Positions 49,700 to 58,868 of a DNA stretch of 64,000 bases are shown in pieces (position 1 is the first letter of the stretch; every line of letters begins with the position of its first letter). The DNA comes from Acidobacteriota bacterium (GTDB lineage Bacteria > Acidobacteriota > Terriglobia > Acidiferrales > UBA7541), in NCBI GenBank assembly GCA_003165465.1, contig PLUM01000010.1, positions 50,982 to 114,981 on the forward strand, written 5' to 3'. The position numbers were made by a program, and so were the translations under genes. The notes beneath the pieces are model-generated. The model was not told the origin of the DNA. It saw only the letters and a program-made list of their open reading frames with translations, and ran no database searches.

Positions 49700-52600
49700 C
49701 TACCAGTTGAGCCGCAGTGCGAACTGGATCTGGCGCGGGTCGAGCGCCGCCGTTGGCGTTCCTGCCGATGTATAGAGCGGGTTGACGTCCGCAACGTTAA
49801 ACTTGTTGAACAAATTGAAAGCGTCGGCGCTTCCTTGAATCTTTAGCCGCTCGTTCAGATGAAACGTCCGCGCGATGCGCAGGTCGACATGCATCGTGTA
49901 GGGAAGCGTTCCGGCGTTCCGGCCGAGATTTCCGGAGAGCGACCCGGTAAAGGAGCCATCGAGCGGATTCGAATCCACAAAGCACGGCGCCTGAAAATAG
50001 CCGCTCGGCGACGCCTTTGACGCAACGACCGGGTAGCCGCACGCGTTCGTCGTGGCGCTGGAGGGCACGACGTTTGGCCGGTCGGTGCTCGAGCTGAAAT
50101 CGAAGTTGTAGTCTCCGCCGCTCAGGATGTTATACGGCCGCCCGGAATCGACTTCGATGATGGGCGCGACCGTCCAATCGCTGAAAAACTTTCCCCAGAA
50201 ATCGCTGCCTGCCTTGCCGCTATCGTATACCCCGCTGAGCACAAAACGATGCCGCTGATCGAACGTCGAGTTCGAGCGCTCGGCATTGGGGTTGTAATTG
50301 TTCTGCGGCTCCAGGAGCGACGTCAGGTCGGTCGAATCGTCAATCGTGTGCGCCCAGGTATAGGAAACCAGAAACTCGAAATGGTTCTGCATGCGCTTGC
50401 GCCAGTTGACGGTCAGCGCGTTGTAGGCCGAATTGCCGGTCGACTGATTCGCAACCATGTCGCTGAACGGGACGGGCACGCCCAGGCCCAGGTTGTACAT
50501 CGAGGCGATAGCGCTGGCTATTGGCAGGCATGGCGCAAGAAGTGTGGAGAGAGAGGGATTCAGCCCCGAGGGGCGGAAAAAGCTCAGCAACGCCGGTTGC
50601 ACGAAGGGCCCGGCCGGGCCGACGCCGCACGGCGGCGTGCCGCTCGAAAGCAAAAGCGGATTGGATGAAGTGGGCAGTGAATTGGCGACGTCATAGGCGT
50701 TGGCGCGCTCCCAGTTTTCGATCAGGGCCTTGGGATTGGTGGCGTTCACGTTGATGGGCCGGTTGATGTGGTGCCCGCCGGTGTAGTTGTAGGCCACGCT
50801 CAAGGCCATCTCATGGCCCAGGTCGCGCTCGATGGAAAGGCCCGTCTGCTCGGCATAGGCGTATTGAAAATCCTTGGCCACGGGAAATCCGAACGGCTGC
50901 ATGATCAGCGGAACGCCCGCCGTCAGATAATTTTGATTGACGAACAAAGACGTGCCGTTCGTTTGCGGCGTGGGGTCGAAGCGCTGCTGCGCCGCCATAT
51001 ATTGCAAGCCCGTGGCCATCCCGGCGGGCAGGCAGTTTCCCACACCAAGAAGGCCCTGAAACGCGTTCGTGGCGTTCAGGTTCAGTGCATTCAAGGGTGA
51101 AGGTGCCTCAGCCGGGTTGCACGGCGCTCCCCCGAACAGGACAACTTGCGGCGCCTGCGAACCATCGGCCACATCGGAATCAAACGCCAGCCCCAGCAAC
51201 GGGTGATCGAAGAAGATGCCATAGGAGGCGCGGATGACGGTCTTGCCATTGTTTTGCGGATCCCAGGAAAGTCCGACGCGCGGGGCCACGTTGTTTTTGT
51301 CGCGTGGGATGCCCTGCGTGATGTTCAGAGCGTCCTGCGCCGCCTGCGACATGGCGTTGGAGGCCGGGAACTGCGGTGTGAACTCGTAGTCGTACCGCAC
51401 GCCATAGTTAAGCGTCAGGTTCGGGCGCAACCGCCAGGAGTCTTGAGCGAAAAAGCCGATCGTGGTCTGATGAAAGGCATCGAGCGAGTTGCCCACGCCC
51501 TGCACCATGACCTGCGGCAGCCCCAGGCCGTAGGCCTGCACGGGCGAAAAATCCGGCATGCCGGAAAAGAAAGGAGAGATTTGCGTGCCTGAAACGCTGG
51601 AAAAATTGTACAGGCCGCCGAAGTTGATCGTGAAGTCGGCCGATATCGGGATGAGGTTGAAATCTCCGCCGAATTTGAAGGTGTGGTGTCCGGTCGTCCA
51701 CGAAAATTTGTCGTTGATCTGGTGGCGCTGTTCGGTGCGGTGGACATAGGAGAACGGCTCACGACCGAAGTAGGCGTAGCCGATGATGTTGATGGCCACG
51801 TCGCCGCCTCCCGGCGCGCGCGAATTATCGTATTCCAGCCGCCGGCGCGAATACTGGTAGCCGAACTCGTTGACCTTGTTCGAACCAATCACCCAACTGT
51901 CCTGCACCGTGGCGCTGTAATCGTTATAGTGCTGCAGCGAGGTTCGCGAGAAGGAATTTTGTCCATAGGTCTGGTTTTGCCCATTGACCTCGATGCCCGT
52001 GACATCGCTGGGGCTGGCGCCGAAACGGAACATCAGTTTATTGCTCTCGTTCAGTTTGTGATCCAGCCGTATGGAGTAGATATCGGTATGCTCGGAAATG
52101 GGGAAATTTCCCATCTGGCTCATCAGGTTGTGGAAGGAAGCGGGCAGCGGCGCGCTCGTCGTCGGAAATGCGCCGAGCGGACCAGGGGCGCCGGGTGTGC
52201 CGGCCAGGGCCACACCTGAGCCTCCCGCCGCGAGCTGTGCGTAGCCTGCGGTAGCCAGGTTCACGGGCGCGGTGGCTAGAAACGTCGCCTGATCCGGCGT
52301 GACCAGCGAACCGGCCGGCACTGGTCCGAACGCTGCTGGGAGCGGCACCAGGCCAAAATTATTGGTCCCGATTGTCGAAAAGCCCGTCTCCTGCCGCCGC
52401 GTAATTTCGAACGAACCGTAAACATACGTCCGGTTCTTTATGAGCGCCCCGCCGGCGTCCGCTCCGGCCTGCACGCGCGTGTAGGCCGGGTCCGGCACGG
52501 TCGAAAACGGATTCGTCGCCTGAAAGTTGCGGTTGCGCAAGTAGCCAAACATATCGCCATGAAAATCGTTGGTTCCGGATTTGGTGATGATATTCACCAC

Positions 52601-53305
52601 GCCGCCGGACGCGCGGCCGTATTCGGCTTCAAACCCATTGGTCAGAAGCTGAAACTCCTGCACCGCGTCCTGCGGCACGGTCGAGCGAATGCCGTTGGTC
52701 GAGTTGTCCACCGCGTCCATGCCGTCCACGTTCACCAGATTCGATCGCGCGCGCTGGCCGCCGAAGTTTAATCCGGAGGTAGGCGCCACGCCGATGCTGG
52801 GGGCGGAGTCCGGCGCGACCTGCGAATTGGTCAGCGTAAAATTGATGTAGTTGCGGCCGTTGATGGGGAGGCTTTCGATGGGTTGCTGGCCGATGGTTGT
52901 GCTGTTCCAGGTTTGCGACGTCTCCACGAGCAGCGGCTGGCTGCTGACGCTCACTTCGCTCGCGACGCCGGAGACCTGCAAGGTCAGCGGGTAGCTGGCC
53001 ACCTGGCCGATGGTCAGTTTCAGGTTGGTCACCACGCGCTTCGTGAAACCCTGCGCCGTGGCCGTCAGGGTATAGGCGCCAGGAGGGAGCGCCAGAAACT
53101 TGTACTCGCCCTGTTCATCGGACATCGTGGTGCGCTCGATGCCTCTGGCATCGTCGCGCACGGTCACCGTTGCGCTCGCAATCACGCCTTCATGAGCGTC
53201 CCGGATCGTGCCTTCCAGGTTGGCCGTGGCCGATCCCTGCGCCCACGCGCCCGCGGCGGCAGCCAGCGCCAAAATGCAGGTCCACATGATAAATTTCATT
53301 TTCAT
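49700..53305 (-). CDS. Oar-type TonB-dependent receptor with N-terminal carboxypeptidase-regulatory domain
   Basis: A 1,201-residue outer-membrane receptor. The signal peptide ends at AAGAWA, followed by a carboxypeptidase-regulatory-like domain (residues about 25-110: ATANLEGTIRDAHEGVIASATVTVRD...YKFLALPPGAYTLTATAQGF). A plug domain follows (YINFTLTNSQVAPD...NLVNVDGMDAVDNSTN...FEAEYGRASGGVVNIITKSGTNDFHGDMFGYLRN). The remaining ~900 residues are beta-barrel, ending with an aromatic residue in QFALRLNW as is usual. Such Oar/SusC-like receptors are abundant in Acidobacteria and probably take up polysaccharide fragments or other large ligands with TonB; the ligand is unknown. No SusD gene is adjacent. 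Confidence 0.95.
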   Translation of the reverse strand: MKMKFIMWTCILALAAAAGAWAQGSATANLEGTIRDAHEGVIASATVTVRDDARGIERTTMSDEQGEYKFLALPPGAYTLTATAQGFTKRVVTNLKLTIGQVASYPLTLQVSGVASEVSVSSQPLLVETSQTWNSTTIGQQPIESLPINGRNYINFTLTNSQVAPDSAPSIGVAPTSGLNFGGQRARSNLVNVDGMDAVDNSTNGIRSTVPQDAVQEFQLLTNGFEAEYGRASGGVVNIITKSGTNDFHGDMFGYLRNRNFQATNPFSTVPDPAYTRVQAGADAGGALIKNRTYVYGSFEITRRQETGFSTIGTNNFGLVPLPAAFGPVPAGSLVTPDQATFLATAPVNLATAGYAQLAAGGSGVALAGTPGAPGPLGAFPTTSAPLPASFHNLMSQMGNFPISEHTDIYSIRLDHKLNESNKLMFRFGASPSDVTGIEVNGQNQTYGQNSFSRTSLQHYNDYSATVQDSWVIGSNKVNEFGYQYSRRRLEYDNSRAPGGGDVAINIIGYAYFGREPFSYVHRTEQRHQINDKFSWTTGHHTFKFGGDFNLIPISADFTINFGGLYNFSSVSGTQISPFFSGMPDFSPVQAYGLGLPQVMVQGVGNSLDAFHQTTIGFFAQDSWRLRPNLTLNYGVRYDYEFTPQFPASNAMSQAAQDALNITQGIPRDKNNVAPRVGLSWDPQNNGKTVIRASYGIFFDHPLLGLAFDSDVADGSQAPQVVLFGGAPCNPAEAPSPLNALNLNATNAFQGLLGVGNCLPAGMATGLQYMAAQQRFDPTPQTNGTSLFVNQNYLTAGVPLIMQPFGFPVAKDFQYAYAEQTGLSIERDLGHEMALSVAYNYTGGHHINRPINVNATNPKALIENWERANAYDVANSLPTSSNPLLLSSGTPPCGVGPAGPFVQPALLSFFRPSGLNPSLSTLLAPCLPIASAIASMYNLGLGVPVPFSDMVANQSTGNSAYNALTVNWRKRMQNHFEFLVSYTWAHTIDDSTDLTSLLEPQNNYNPNAERSNSTFDQRHRFVLSGVYDSGKAGSDFWGKFFSDWTVAPIIEVDSGRPYNILSGGDYNFDFSSSTDRPNVVPSSATTNACGYPVVASKASPSGYFQAPCFVDSNPLDGSFTGSLSGNLGRNAGTLPYTMHVDLRIARTFHLNERLKIQGSADAFNLFNKFNVADVNPLYTSAGTPTAALDPRQIQFALRLNW

Positions 53306-53392
53306 GGTATCCCCCTGACGAAGATGCGCCGGGAAGTTATCCCGCGTTTAGTCGCAACGTGAAAGAGAAAGCAACGACCCCTGATGGGCCGC

Positions 53393-53422
53393 ACGTTACG
53401 ACACCTGCTCGCATGGAGTCAA
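53393..53422 (-). promoter_or_regulatory. Candidate promoter of the TonB-dependent receptor
   Basis: On the minus strand: TTGACT, 18 bases, TAACGT, leaving about 90 bases of leader before the ATG, which has AGGGGG as a strong ribosome site. The -10 match is weak. The rest of the 53306-53693 gap shows no other feature. Confidence 0.35.
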
Positions 53423-53693
53423 CGACGGATTTAATAATTTAATAATGTGGATGCAGTTTAGCTGGCAGGTATTGCGCGACGGCATACACACCGCACTTTG
53501 TGTGTGCAAAATAATCGTCGCTATTCTCCACATTCTTCGCCATTCCCCGATCCTTTCGCGGGAACATTATCGGGCTCGGCACATTCCACGCGAATTATTC
53601 AATCGGGAAATTCGGCGGCTGCTAGAATCGATGTACTTTCCAGTTTGCGGCGCGAATTCATGAATCAGTCTCGCCGGCCGAGGTGGTGGACGA

Positions 53694-55481
53694 ATGAAGG
53701 CAGAGGACACGAAAACCGAACTCGGGGAGAGCGGCGCGGCGGATTTGAACGCACCCCCCGAGCCATTGCCCGATTCACCCGTTTCTCTCCCGGGCCTGGC
53801 GACTGGCAGGTTCTGGATTGCCTGTGGAATTTTTCTGCTCGTCCTCGGAGTCTATGCACTGACCAGCCCCGGGCGCATCGACATCATCGACGGCGAAGCT
53901 CGTTTCGATGTAGCTTTCAACTGGCTTATGACCGGTCATCCGATCATGAGAGACCCCTGGATTGGCTCCTTTTTGAGCGTGCCAGGGCGATACGGCCTTC
54001 GCTATTCCATATATGGCCCGGCCGGCTCATTTTTTCCGATTCCCCTGGTGTGGATTGGTCTTAATACGGGATCGCGCGGCATTGAACCGAGCCAGTTCCT
54101 GTTCTCCCTGACTTCCTCGATTTTCGGAGCTGCCATCGCCCCCATTCTCTTTCTCTTTTATCTGGAATTGGGAGTGACCATGCGCAAGGCGATCGCGTGG
54201 ACTCTGGTGAGCAGTTTCGCCACCTATGTCTGGGCGATTTCCAATTCAACATTTGACAACGCCCAGCACGCTTTTTTTGTCTTTGGCGCGATTTTTTTTG
54301 CGTATCTGAGCGCTCAGCGCAAGTCCTACACACTCGCCGCGGTGGGAGGCCTGTTTGCCGGCACCGTGTTTCTGTATCAGGAGTATTTCATACTCATCAT
54401 GCCGGCCCTTGCGCTGGCGACTTTGAATTTTCCTCATGCGGAAAAAATGGCCCTGCCGGAATCCACCGCGCCGGAAGCGTCGGTCCTTGGGCGAATGGCA
54501 TCGGAAATTAAACGGATTTTCCGATCGCTATGGTCCATGGCGTGTTCCGCCTGGAACAGTCCCGGCGACGCCCGATCTTCTCTCATCCGTTATGGTCTGT
54601 TCCTGACAACGATGAGCCTGGGCGTGGTGTTATTTCTTATGTATAACGAGGCGCGCTTTGGATCCTGGTTCGACGACGGAAGACTTCGCTCGTATGCACC
54701 GCCATTTCGTCATCAGCCTGTGCTCGGAAATCCGCTGGCCGGTTTCCTGACGCTTCTCGTCAGCCCGGGAAAGAGCGTTTTCCTCTACAGCCCTCCCCTT
54801 TTGCTGGGCATTTTCGGAATGAGCCGGTTGTGGCGGCGCAAGACGGGACTCTCGGCATCGATTGCGGCGGCAAGCCTGATCCTGGTCCTTTTCCTCTCCT
54901 GCATTGCCTTTGTAGGAGGAGATTGGTGCTGGGGGCCGCGCTATCTGACCTCTCTATTGCCGCTCTGGGCGCTGGCTTTCCCATTCATGAACGGTTCCTC
55001 GGGAGTGAGAAAGTATGCGGTTCCTGCAATTATCGTTGCGGGATTTCTTGTGCAGGTGTTGGCCCTGAGCGTTGAGAATCAACGATTCTTCTTTGAAAAG
55101 AGTTTCAACGATTTTTTCTGGGCGGAAGATCCCTGGGTCTATTTCAAACACAGCGCCCTTTTCACTCGATTTGGCGAAGCTTTCTCGCTAAGGAACGGAC
55201 TGCCGCCAACGGCTCGCCTGTTCAACAGCATTCCGATACCGGAGTGGACCACGTATAGTCTGCTGGGCCCGCCCCCCAATATACCGCGGAATCTTGTTCC
55301 CTTATGGATACGGAATTTTAAGATTTTCTTCCTGCCGAGGCCCTGGCCGCTTTGGATGTCCTCGCTCTCTCCCGCTTCACCCCCCATCAACGTGGGCGCG
55401 TGGGTGAAGGGCCTATTGGGCATGACAGTTTTGGGGTGCGGTCTGGTATATCGAGGATTCAGAAGCAACAAGTACCGGTAA
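53694..55481 (+). CDS. Polytopic GT-C-like membrane protein
   Basis: A 595-residue membrane protein with about ten helices after a soluble N-terminal 45 residues. The first loop after helix 1 carries acidic residues (SPGRIDIIDGEARFDVAFNWL), and conserved YSIYGPAGSFFPIPLVW and FVGGDWCWGPRYLTSLLPLWAL segments match the uncharacterised large membrane proteins often annotated as glycosyltransferase family 39-like in Acidobacteria. A sugar-transfer role fits but is not proved. The weak ribosome site GAGGTGGTGG precedes the ATG. It converges with the cytosine deaminase gene. Confidence 0.7.
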   Translation: MKAEDTKTELGESGAADLNAPPEPLPDSPVSLPGLATGRFWIACGIFLLVLGVYALTSPGRIDIIDGEARFDVAFNWLMTGHPIMRDPWIGSFLSVPGRYGLRYSIYGPAGSFFPIPLVWIGLNTGSRGIEPSQFLFSLTSSIFGAAIAPILFLFYLELGVTMRKAIAWTLVSSFATYVWAISNSTFDNAQHAFFVFGAIFFAYLSAQRKSYTLAAVGGLFAGTVFLYQEYFILIMPALALATLNFPHAEKMALPESTAPEASVLGRMASEIKRIFRSLWSMACSAWNSPGDARSSLIRYGLFLTTMSLGVVLFLMYNEARFGSWFDDGRLRSYAPPFRHQPVLGNPLAGFLTLLVSPGKSVFLYSPPLLLGIFGMSRLWRRKTGLSASIAAASLILVLFLSCIAFVGGDWCWGPRYLTSLLPLWALAFPFMNGSSGVRKYAVPAIIVAGFLVQVLALSVENQRFFFEKSFNDFFWAEDPWVYFKHSALFTRFGEAFSLRNGLPPTARLFNSIPIPEWTTYSLLGPPPNIPRNLVPLWIRNFKIFFLPRPWPLWMSSLSPASPPINVGAWVKGLLGMTVLGCGLVYRGFRSNKYR

Positions 55482-55578
55482 GCACGATCTTCGAATTTGA
55501 ACTCCAAAGCCAGATGCTTGGCTTCATACCCCCTGGCCAGCGTCAATGAGGCCGCAGCGGACTTTGTGAACGGCCGCC

Positions 55579-56172
55579 TTACGAAGGCTTGGTCGAAGAG
55601 TCTTTGCGGACGGCAGCCTGGCCCTGCCAGTCTTCCAGGTCCTGCTCCGGCTTTTCCTTGCGATATTTTCCATAAAGAGCGACTGCTTCGGCATCCTCAA
55701 GGATATCGACCTGGACGCCTTTTCGACGGAGCATGTCCTCATTCCCCGAGGAATTGGTGACGTCGCCGATGACCAGCCTCTGAAATTGACGCATATAGAT
55801 CAGTGCCGCGCAGATATCGCAGGGGCTGAGCGAGGTGAACATCGTGGTCCGGCTGAAATCCCGGCGCCCGGCATCCCGCACGGCGGAAGTTTCTCCGTGG
55901 TTATACGGATGATTCTCCTGGACCAGTGTGTTGTGGCCCTTGCCGAGGATCTGGCGTGTTTGATTGTCGATGATGACGCCACCGATCGGCGAGCCGCCTT
56001 CGTCATATCCTTTTCTCGCCAGCAGGAAGGCTATGCGCATGAAGTCCCGGTCCGTCAGCTTCTGGAAGAATTCATTTTCGACGATCTTCGGAAGGCTGCT
56101 GGTCGGAAGATAGGCAATCGCGTTCAATACTTCATCGGTTACCGGAGTGTCCCTGGTAATAAAAGGCTTCAT
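55579..56172 (-). CDS. Yeast-type cytosine deaminase homologue
   Basis: A 197-residue zinc deaminase of the CDA fold. Zinc ligands are H92-G-E94 (NHGETSAVRDAG) and C118/C121 (SLSPCDICAALI), with Glu94 the proton shuttle. The sequence around them, KGYDEGGSPIGGVIIDN, LGKGHN, and the C-terminal KYRKEKPEQDLED, matches yeast Fcy1 cytosine deaminase, which makes uracil from cytosine, more closely than bacterial CodA (an unrelated fold) or Cdd. The first 40 residues are an extra N-terminal region. The start has AAGGAG upstream; the frame runs into the family B repeat beyond it. Other substrates, for example guanine or nucleosides, are not excluded. The APC permease gene lies next on the same strand. 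Confidence 0.8.
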   Translation of the reverse strand: MKPFITRDTPVTDEVLNAIAYLPTSSLPKIVENEFFQKLTDRDFMRIAFLLARKGYDEGGSPIGGVIIDNQTRQILGKGHNTLVQENHPYNHGETSAVRDAGRRDFSRTTMFTSLSPCDICAALIYMRQFQRLVIGDVTNSSGNEDMLRRKGVQVDILEDAEAVALYGKYRKEKPEQDLEDWQGQAAVRKDSSTKPS

Positions 56173-56213
56173 CGTGGCTCCTTGTAGCGTCCCGTGACAG
56201 CCGTCGCACTTCC

Positions 56214-56286
56214 GTAGCGCGGGCTTCAGCCTGCGGGGTTTGGTGCTTGCCCGGATTAAACCCCGCAGGCTGAAGCCCGCGCTACT
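56214..56286. repeat. Family B inverted repeat, copy 4
   Basis: GTAGCGCGGGCTTCAGCCTG...CAGGCTGAAGCCCGCGCTAC around GGTGCTTGCCCGGATTAAAC. It matches the copy at 57863 almost base for base, including the following CTTGAGCARCCCAA; the pair brackets the APC permease gene in direct orientation. Confidence 0.85.
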
Positions 56287-56313
56287 TGAGCAACCCAAAT
56301 GCCATTCGACTTT

Positions 56314-57714
56314 CTACTCTTCGTGTTCCTTGGCCATCTCCGTTTTTTTAGACATGTCGTTCCAGAAATGCCACGTCAAACCCACGGCCAAACATGCGAG
56401 ATAGATGTAAGGCAGTTTACCGTACGCGCCTTCCGGCACCGGATACAAATTGCCCACCAGCGCAAGCAGCATGACGCAGAACGTCAGCCAGGGAATAATT
56501 TGGTTTCCAGGGCGATAGACGCCGTGATTGCGCAGGTAGCGCGGCAGTGCCACACACGTCAGAGCGTAGGCGACGATGAATCCATAGGTGGCCAGGGCGC
56601 CCATCCAGCCGTACACATCAAGTCCCCTGGCGCCCCGCGCGGCGAGCACAATCACCGGAAGTACGGCGGCGAGTCCCGTGACGACCACCGCGCGGCTCGG
56701 CGTTTCGTTGCGCGCGTGCGTCGCGCGGAGCGAGTCGTGCGTCAGGCCCCCGTGAGCCATCAGCAGGAGAACGCGCGCGGCAGCCGTGATGCAAGCGAGC
56801 GTGCACGCAAACATGCTCACCATCGCCCCGATGTCGATCAATAGTCCCAGAAACCCGACGCCGCCCACCGCGGCCAGCACATGCATCGGAGCCGAACTCT
56901 CGCCCAGGTCCTGTCCCACCAAGCGGAATCCGCCGACTTCGGCATAGGCGCAGATGGTGAAGATGGCTCCGCACAGTAGCGCGCTCTGGATCACGGCGCG
57001 CGGGATCGTTCTTAGCGGATCGCGCGCCTCGGAGCCGAGCGTGGTGGCGCTCTCAAAGCCGACAAAACTGAAAAGCGCCAGCACCAGTCCCAGCCGCAGG
57101 CCGCTCCCGCTCATGCCTTGAAGTTTCAGTTGCTGCCAATCGAGATGCATGCGAAGTCGAGCCAGCACCAGGATCACCACGATGACGATCATCGAAACCG
57201 AGACGGCTTCGATCCACAGCATCAGCCGCGCGGAAACTTTCACGTCGCGCCAGGCAATCGTGGCCGAAATCGCCGTGACCAGCACGGATAAAAAGACAGC
57301 CGAAACTTCGTGGCCGCTGGCATCGTGAATCAACAGATTTGTGTAGTGATAAAAGCCGCCGATCACGCTCGAACCCGTAGCCACATATGCAAGGAGCAGG
57401 CTCCAGGCCACGACGGCTTCCAGCGCCGGCGGCAGAATTTCCGATGAGTAGGAATAAAGCGAGCCGGGGGAGGCCGAATACCGCGCGAATTTACTGATGC
57501 ACAGTGCCACCAGAAAGATGGCGGAAGTGGCCAGCAGGTAGGCGAACCATGTGCCGTTGCCGGCCAGCGCGCAAACCAGCGGAATCGTGGCAACCGGCGT
57601 GGCGGTAGGAGCGATGGTCGAAACCGATTGCGCCAGCGTCTCCATCGGGGAGAGCGTTCCGCGGCGCAGTCCATAGGCCGGTTTTAAGGGGTCGGGTATT
57701 GGCGACCTTTCCAT
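56314..57714 (-). CDS. APC-family amino acid/amine permease
   Basis: A 466-residue permease with about twelve transmembrane helices of the APC superfamily. Helix 1 shows the family pattern (GTLSPMETLAQSVSTIAPTATPVATIPLV), and a conserved FVGFESATTLGSEARDPLRTIPRAV segment in the middle is the helix 6/loop signature of amino acid transporters. It probably takes up amino acids or amines by cation symport; the substrate is unknown. The adjacent cytosine deaminase raises the idea of nucleobase import, but the sequence fits amino acid permeases better. It lies between two near-identical repeats. The start is the ATG before ERSPIPDPLKPAYGL. Confidence 0.87.
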   Translation of the reverse strand: MERSPIPDPLKPAYGLRRGTLSPMETLAQSVSTIAPTATPVATIPLVCALAGNGTWFAYLLATSAIFLVALCISKFARYSASPGSLYSYSSEILPPALEAVVAWSLLLAYVATGSSVIGGFYHYTNLLIHDASGHEVSAVFLSVLVTAISATIAWRDVKVSARLMLWIEAVSVSMIVIVVILVLARLRMHLDWQQLKLQGMSGSGLRLGLVLALFSFVGFESATTLGSEARDPLRTIPRAVIQSALLCGAIFTICAYAEVGGFRLVGQDLGESSAPMHVLAAVGGVGFLGLLIDIGAMVSMFACTLACITAAARVLLLMAHGGLTHDSLRATHARNETPSRAVVVTGLAAVLPVIVLAARGARGLDVYGWMGALATYGFIVAYALTCVALPRYLRNHGVYRPGNQIIPWLTFCVMLLALVGNLYPVPEGAYGKLPYIYLACLAVGLTWHFWNDMSKKTEMAKEHEE

Positions 57715-57862
57715 CGGAGGTCGTTCCTTTTCTTGGTTCGGCGGCGATCGAATGAACACCGCCCCAATGCAGGCCAGTCGCGCACGACAACTCGCACCGC
57801 GCCAAGCAACAGCCGCCTAGTATAAGAGGAAATGGGAACGGCTGTCGAATAACGAGGCGACT

Positions 57863-57938
57863 CAGTGGCGCGGGCTTCAGCCCGCGGGGTTTGGCGCTTG
57901 CCCGGACTAAACCACGCAGGCCGAAGCCCGCGCTACTT
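57863..57938. repeat. Family B inverted repeat, copy 5
   Basis: CAGTGGCGCGGGCTTCAGCC...CAGGCCGAAGCCCGCGCTACT, near-identical in arms and spacer to the copy at 56214. It lies upstream of the APC gene. The rest of the gap to 58233 holds only the hairpin at 58048. Confidence 0.85.
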
Positions 57939-58047
57939 GAGCAGCCCAACATGTTGCGCGGTTTGCCGCTTTTATGCCGTGCGCCCGGCGCAGGATCGCA
58001 TATGGCCTTAGCGCGTGAATGGAGTTAAAATAAGAAAGTTTCAGGCG

Positions 58048-58078
58048 AATGCCCGGCTTGTGTGTGCCGGGCATTTTC
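58048..58078. terminator. Terminator-like hairpin in a gene-free stretch
   Basis: AATGCCCGGC, eight-base loop, GCCGGGCATT and then TTC. The perfect ten-pair stem could act on either strand, but no upstream gene on the plus strand is close, so its use is unclear. Confidence 0.45.
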
Positions 58079-58233
58079 GTGCGAAACGGTGCAAATGCGG
58101 CATCCGTCCAATGGGGAAGTTAGGATTGCGGCGGAGAAAACGCGCATCGAGAAGCGGGCGGGAAATTCAGGTTGTCTTTCGATTGAGACTTTAGCAAGAT
58201 CAAGCTATCCGATCAACGGCGAGGTCCAGGGAA

Positions 58234-58725
58234 ATGCATTTTATCGTTGCGTTTTGCGAATGGCTGGAGCAAACGGGGGTGGGCACGTCGATCCGCGAAT
58301 CCCTGTGGCTGTTTCCAATCATCGAGACGGTTCATATTTTCGGCATCGTTTTGCTGGTGGGTTCGACTTCAATCCTGGACTTGCGCCTGATGGGATTGAC
58401 GCTTCGTGACGAGCCGGTATCCAAGCTGGCGTGGCGTTATCTGCCCTGGAGCTGGGCGGGCTTCGTTCTTCAGCTCGTTACGGGGGGTCTGCTATTCGCC
58501 TCGGAGGCCACTAAGATGTACGGGAATCTCGGCTTCGACATCAAGATGATTCTGATCGTGGTTGCGGGGATTAACGCGCTGGTTTTCCACTTGATCGCCT
58601 ACCAGAGCGTCGGCAAGTGGGAAAACGATCCGGTAGCGCCATTCTCCGCTCGCGTGGCGGGATGTCTTTCAATCCTCTTGTGGTTCGGCATTGTTGCCGC
58701 CGGGCGCTGGATCGCCTACATCTAA
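58234..58725 (+). CDS. DUF6644-like small membrane protein
   Basis: A 163-residue protein with four or five transmembrane helices. Notable segments are the N-terminal WLEQTGVGTSIRESLWLFPIIETVHIFGIVLLVGSTSILDLRLMGL, LPWSWAGFVLQLVTGGLLFASEATKMYGN, and FHLIAYQSVGKWEND. These match the family of small membrane proteins now annotated DUF6644, with unknown role. GGTCCAGGGAA precedes the ATG. It stands alone, followed by a family D palindrome. Confidence 0.75.
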   Translation: MHFIVAFCEWLEQTGVGTSIRESLWLFPIIETVHIFGIVLLVGSTSILDLRLMGLTLRDEPVSKLAWRYLPWSWAGFVLQLVTGGLLFASEATKMYGNLGFDIKMILIVVAGINALVFHLIAYQSVGKWENDPVAPFSARVAGCLSILLWFGIVAAGRWIAYI

Positions 58726-58807
58726 CCCGCCATTCTCACCAGCAATGTGCGAGTAATTCAACTTTGGCGCACATCCATTGATGAAGCCGTTGGTTCATAG
58801 GATCGCC

Positions 58808-58836
58808 GTAGGAGTACGGCATTGCCGTGCCCCTAC
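58808..58836. repeat. Family D short palindrome, copy 3
   Basis: GTAGGAGTACGGC-ATT-GCCGTGCCCCTAC, with two mismatches. It lies between convergent membrane-protein genes. Confidence 0.75.
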
Positions 58837-58868
58837 AATCGCTAAGCCAGCAAACGGACGCGTTTTTT

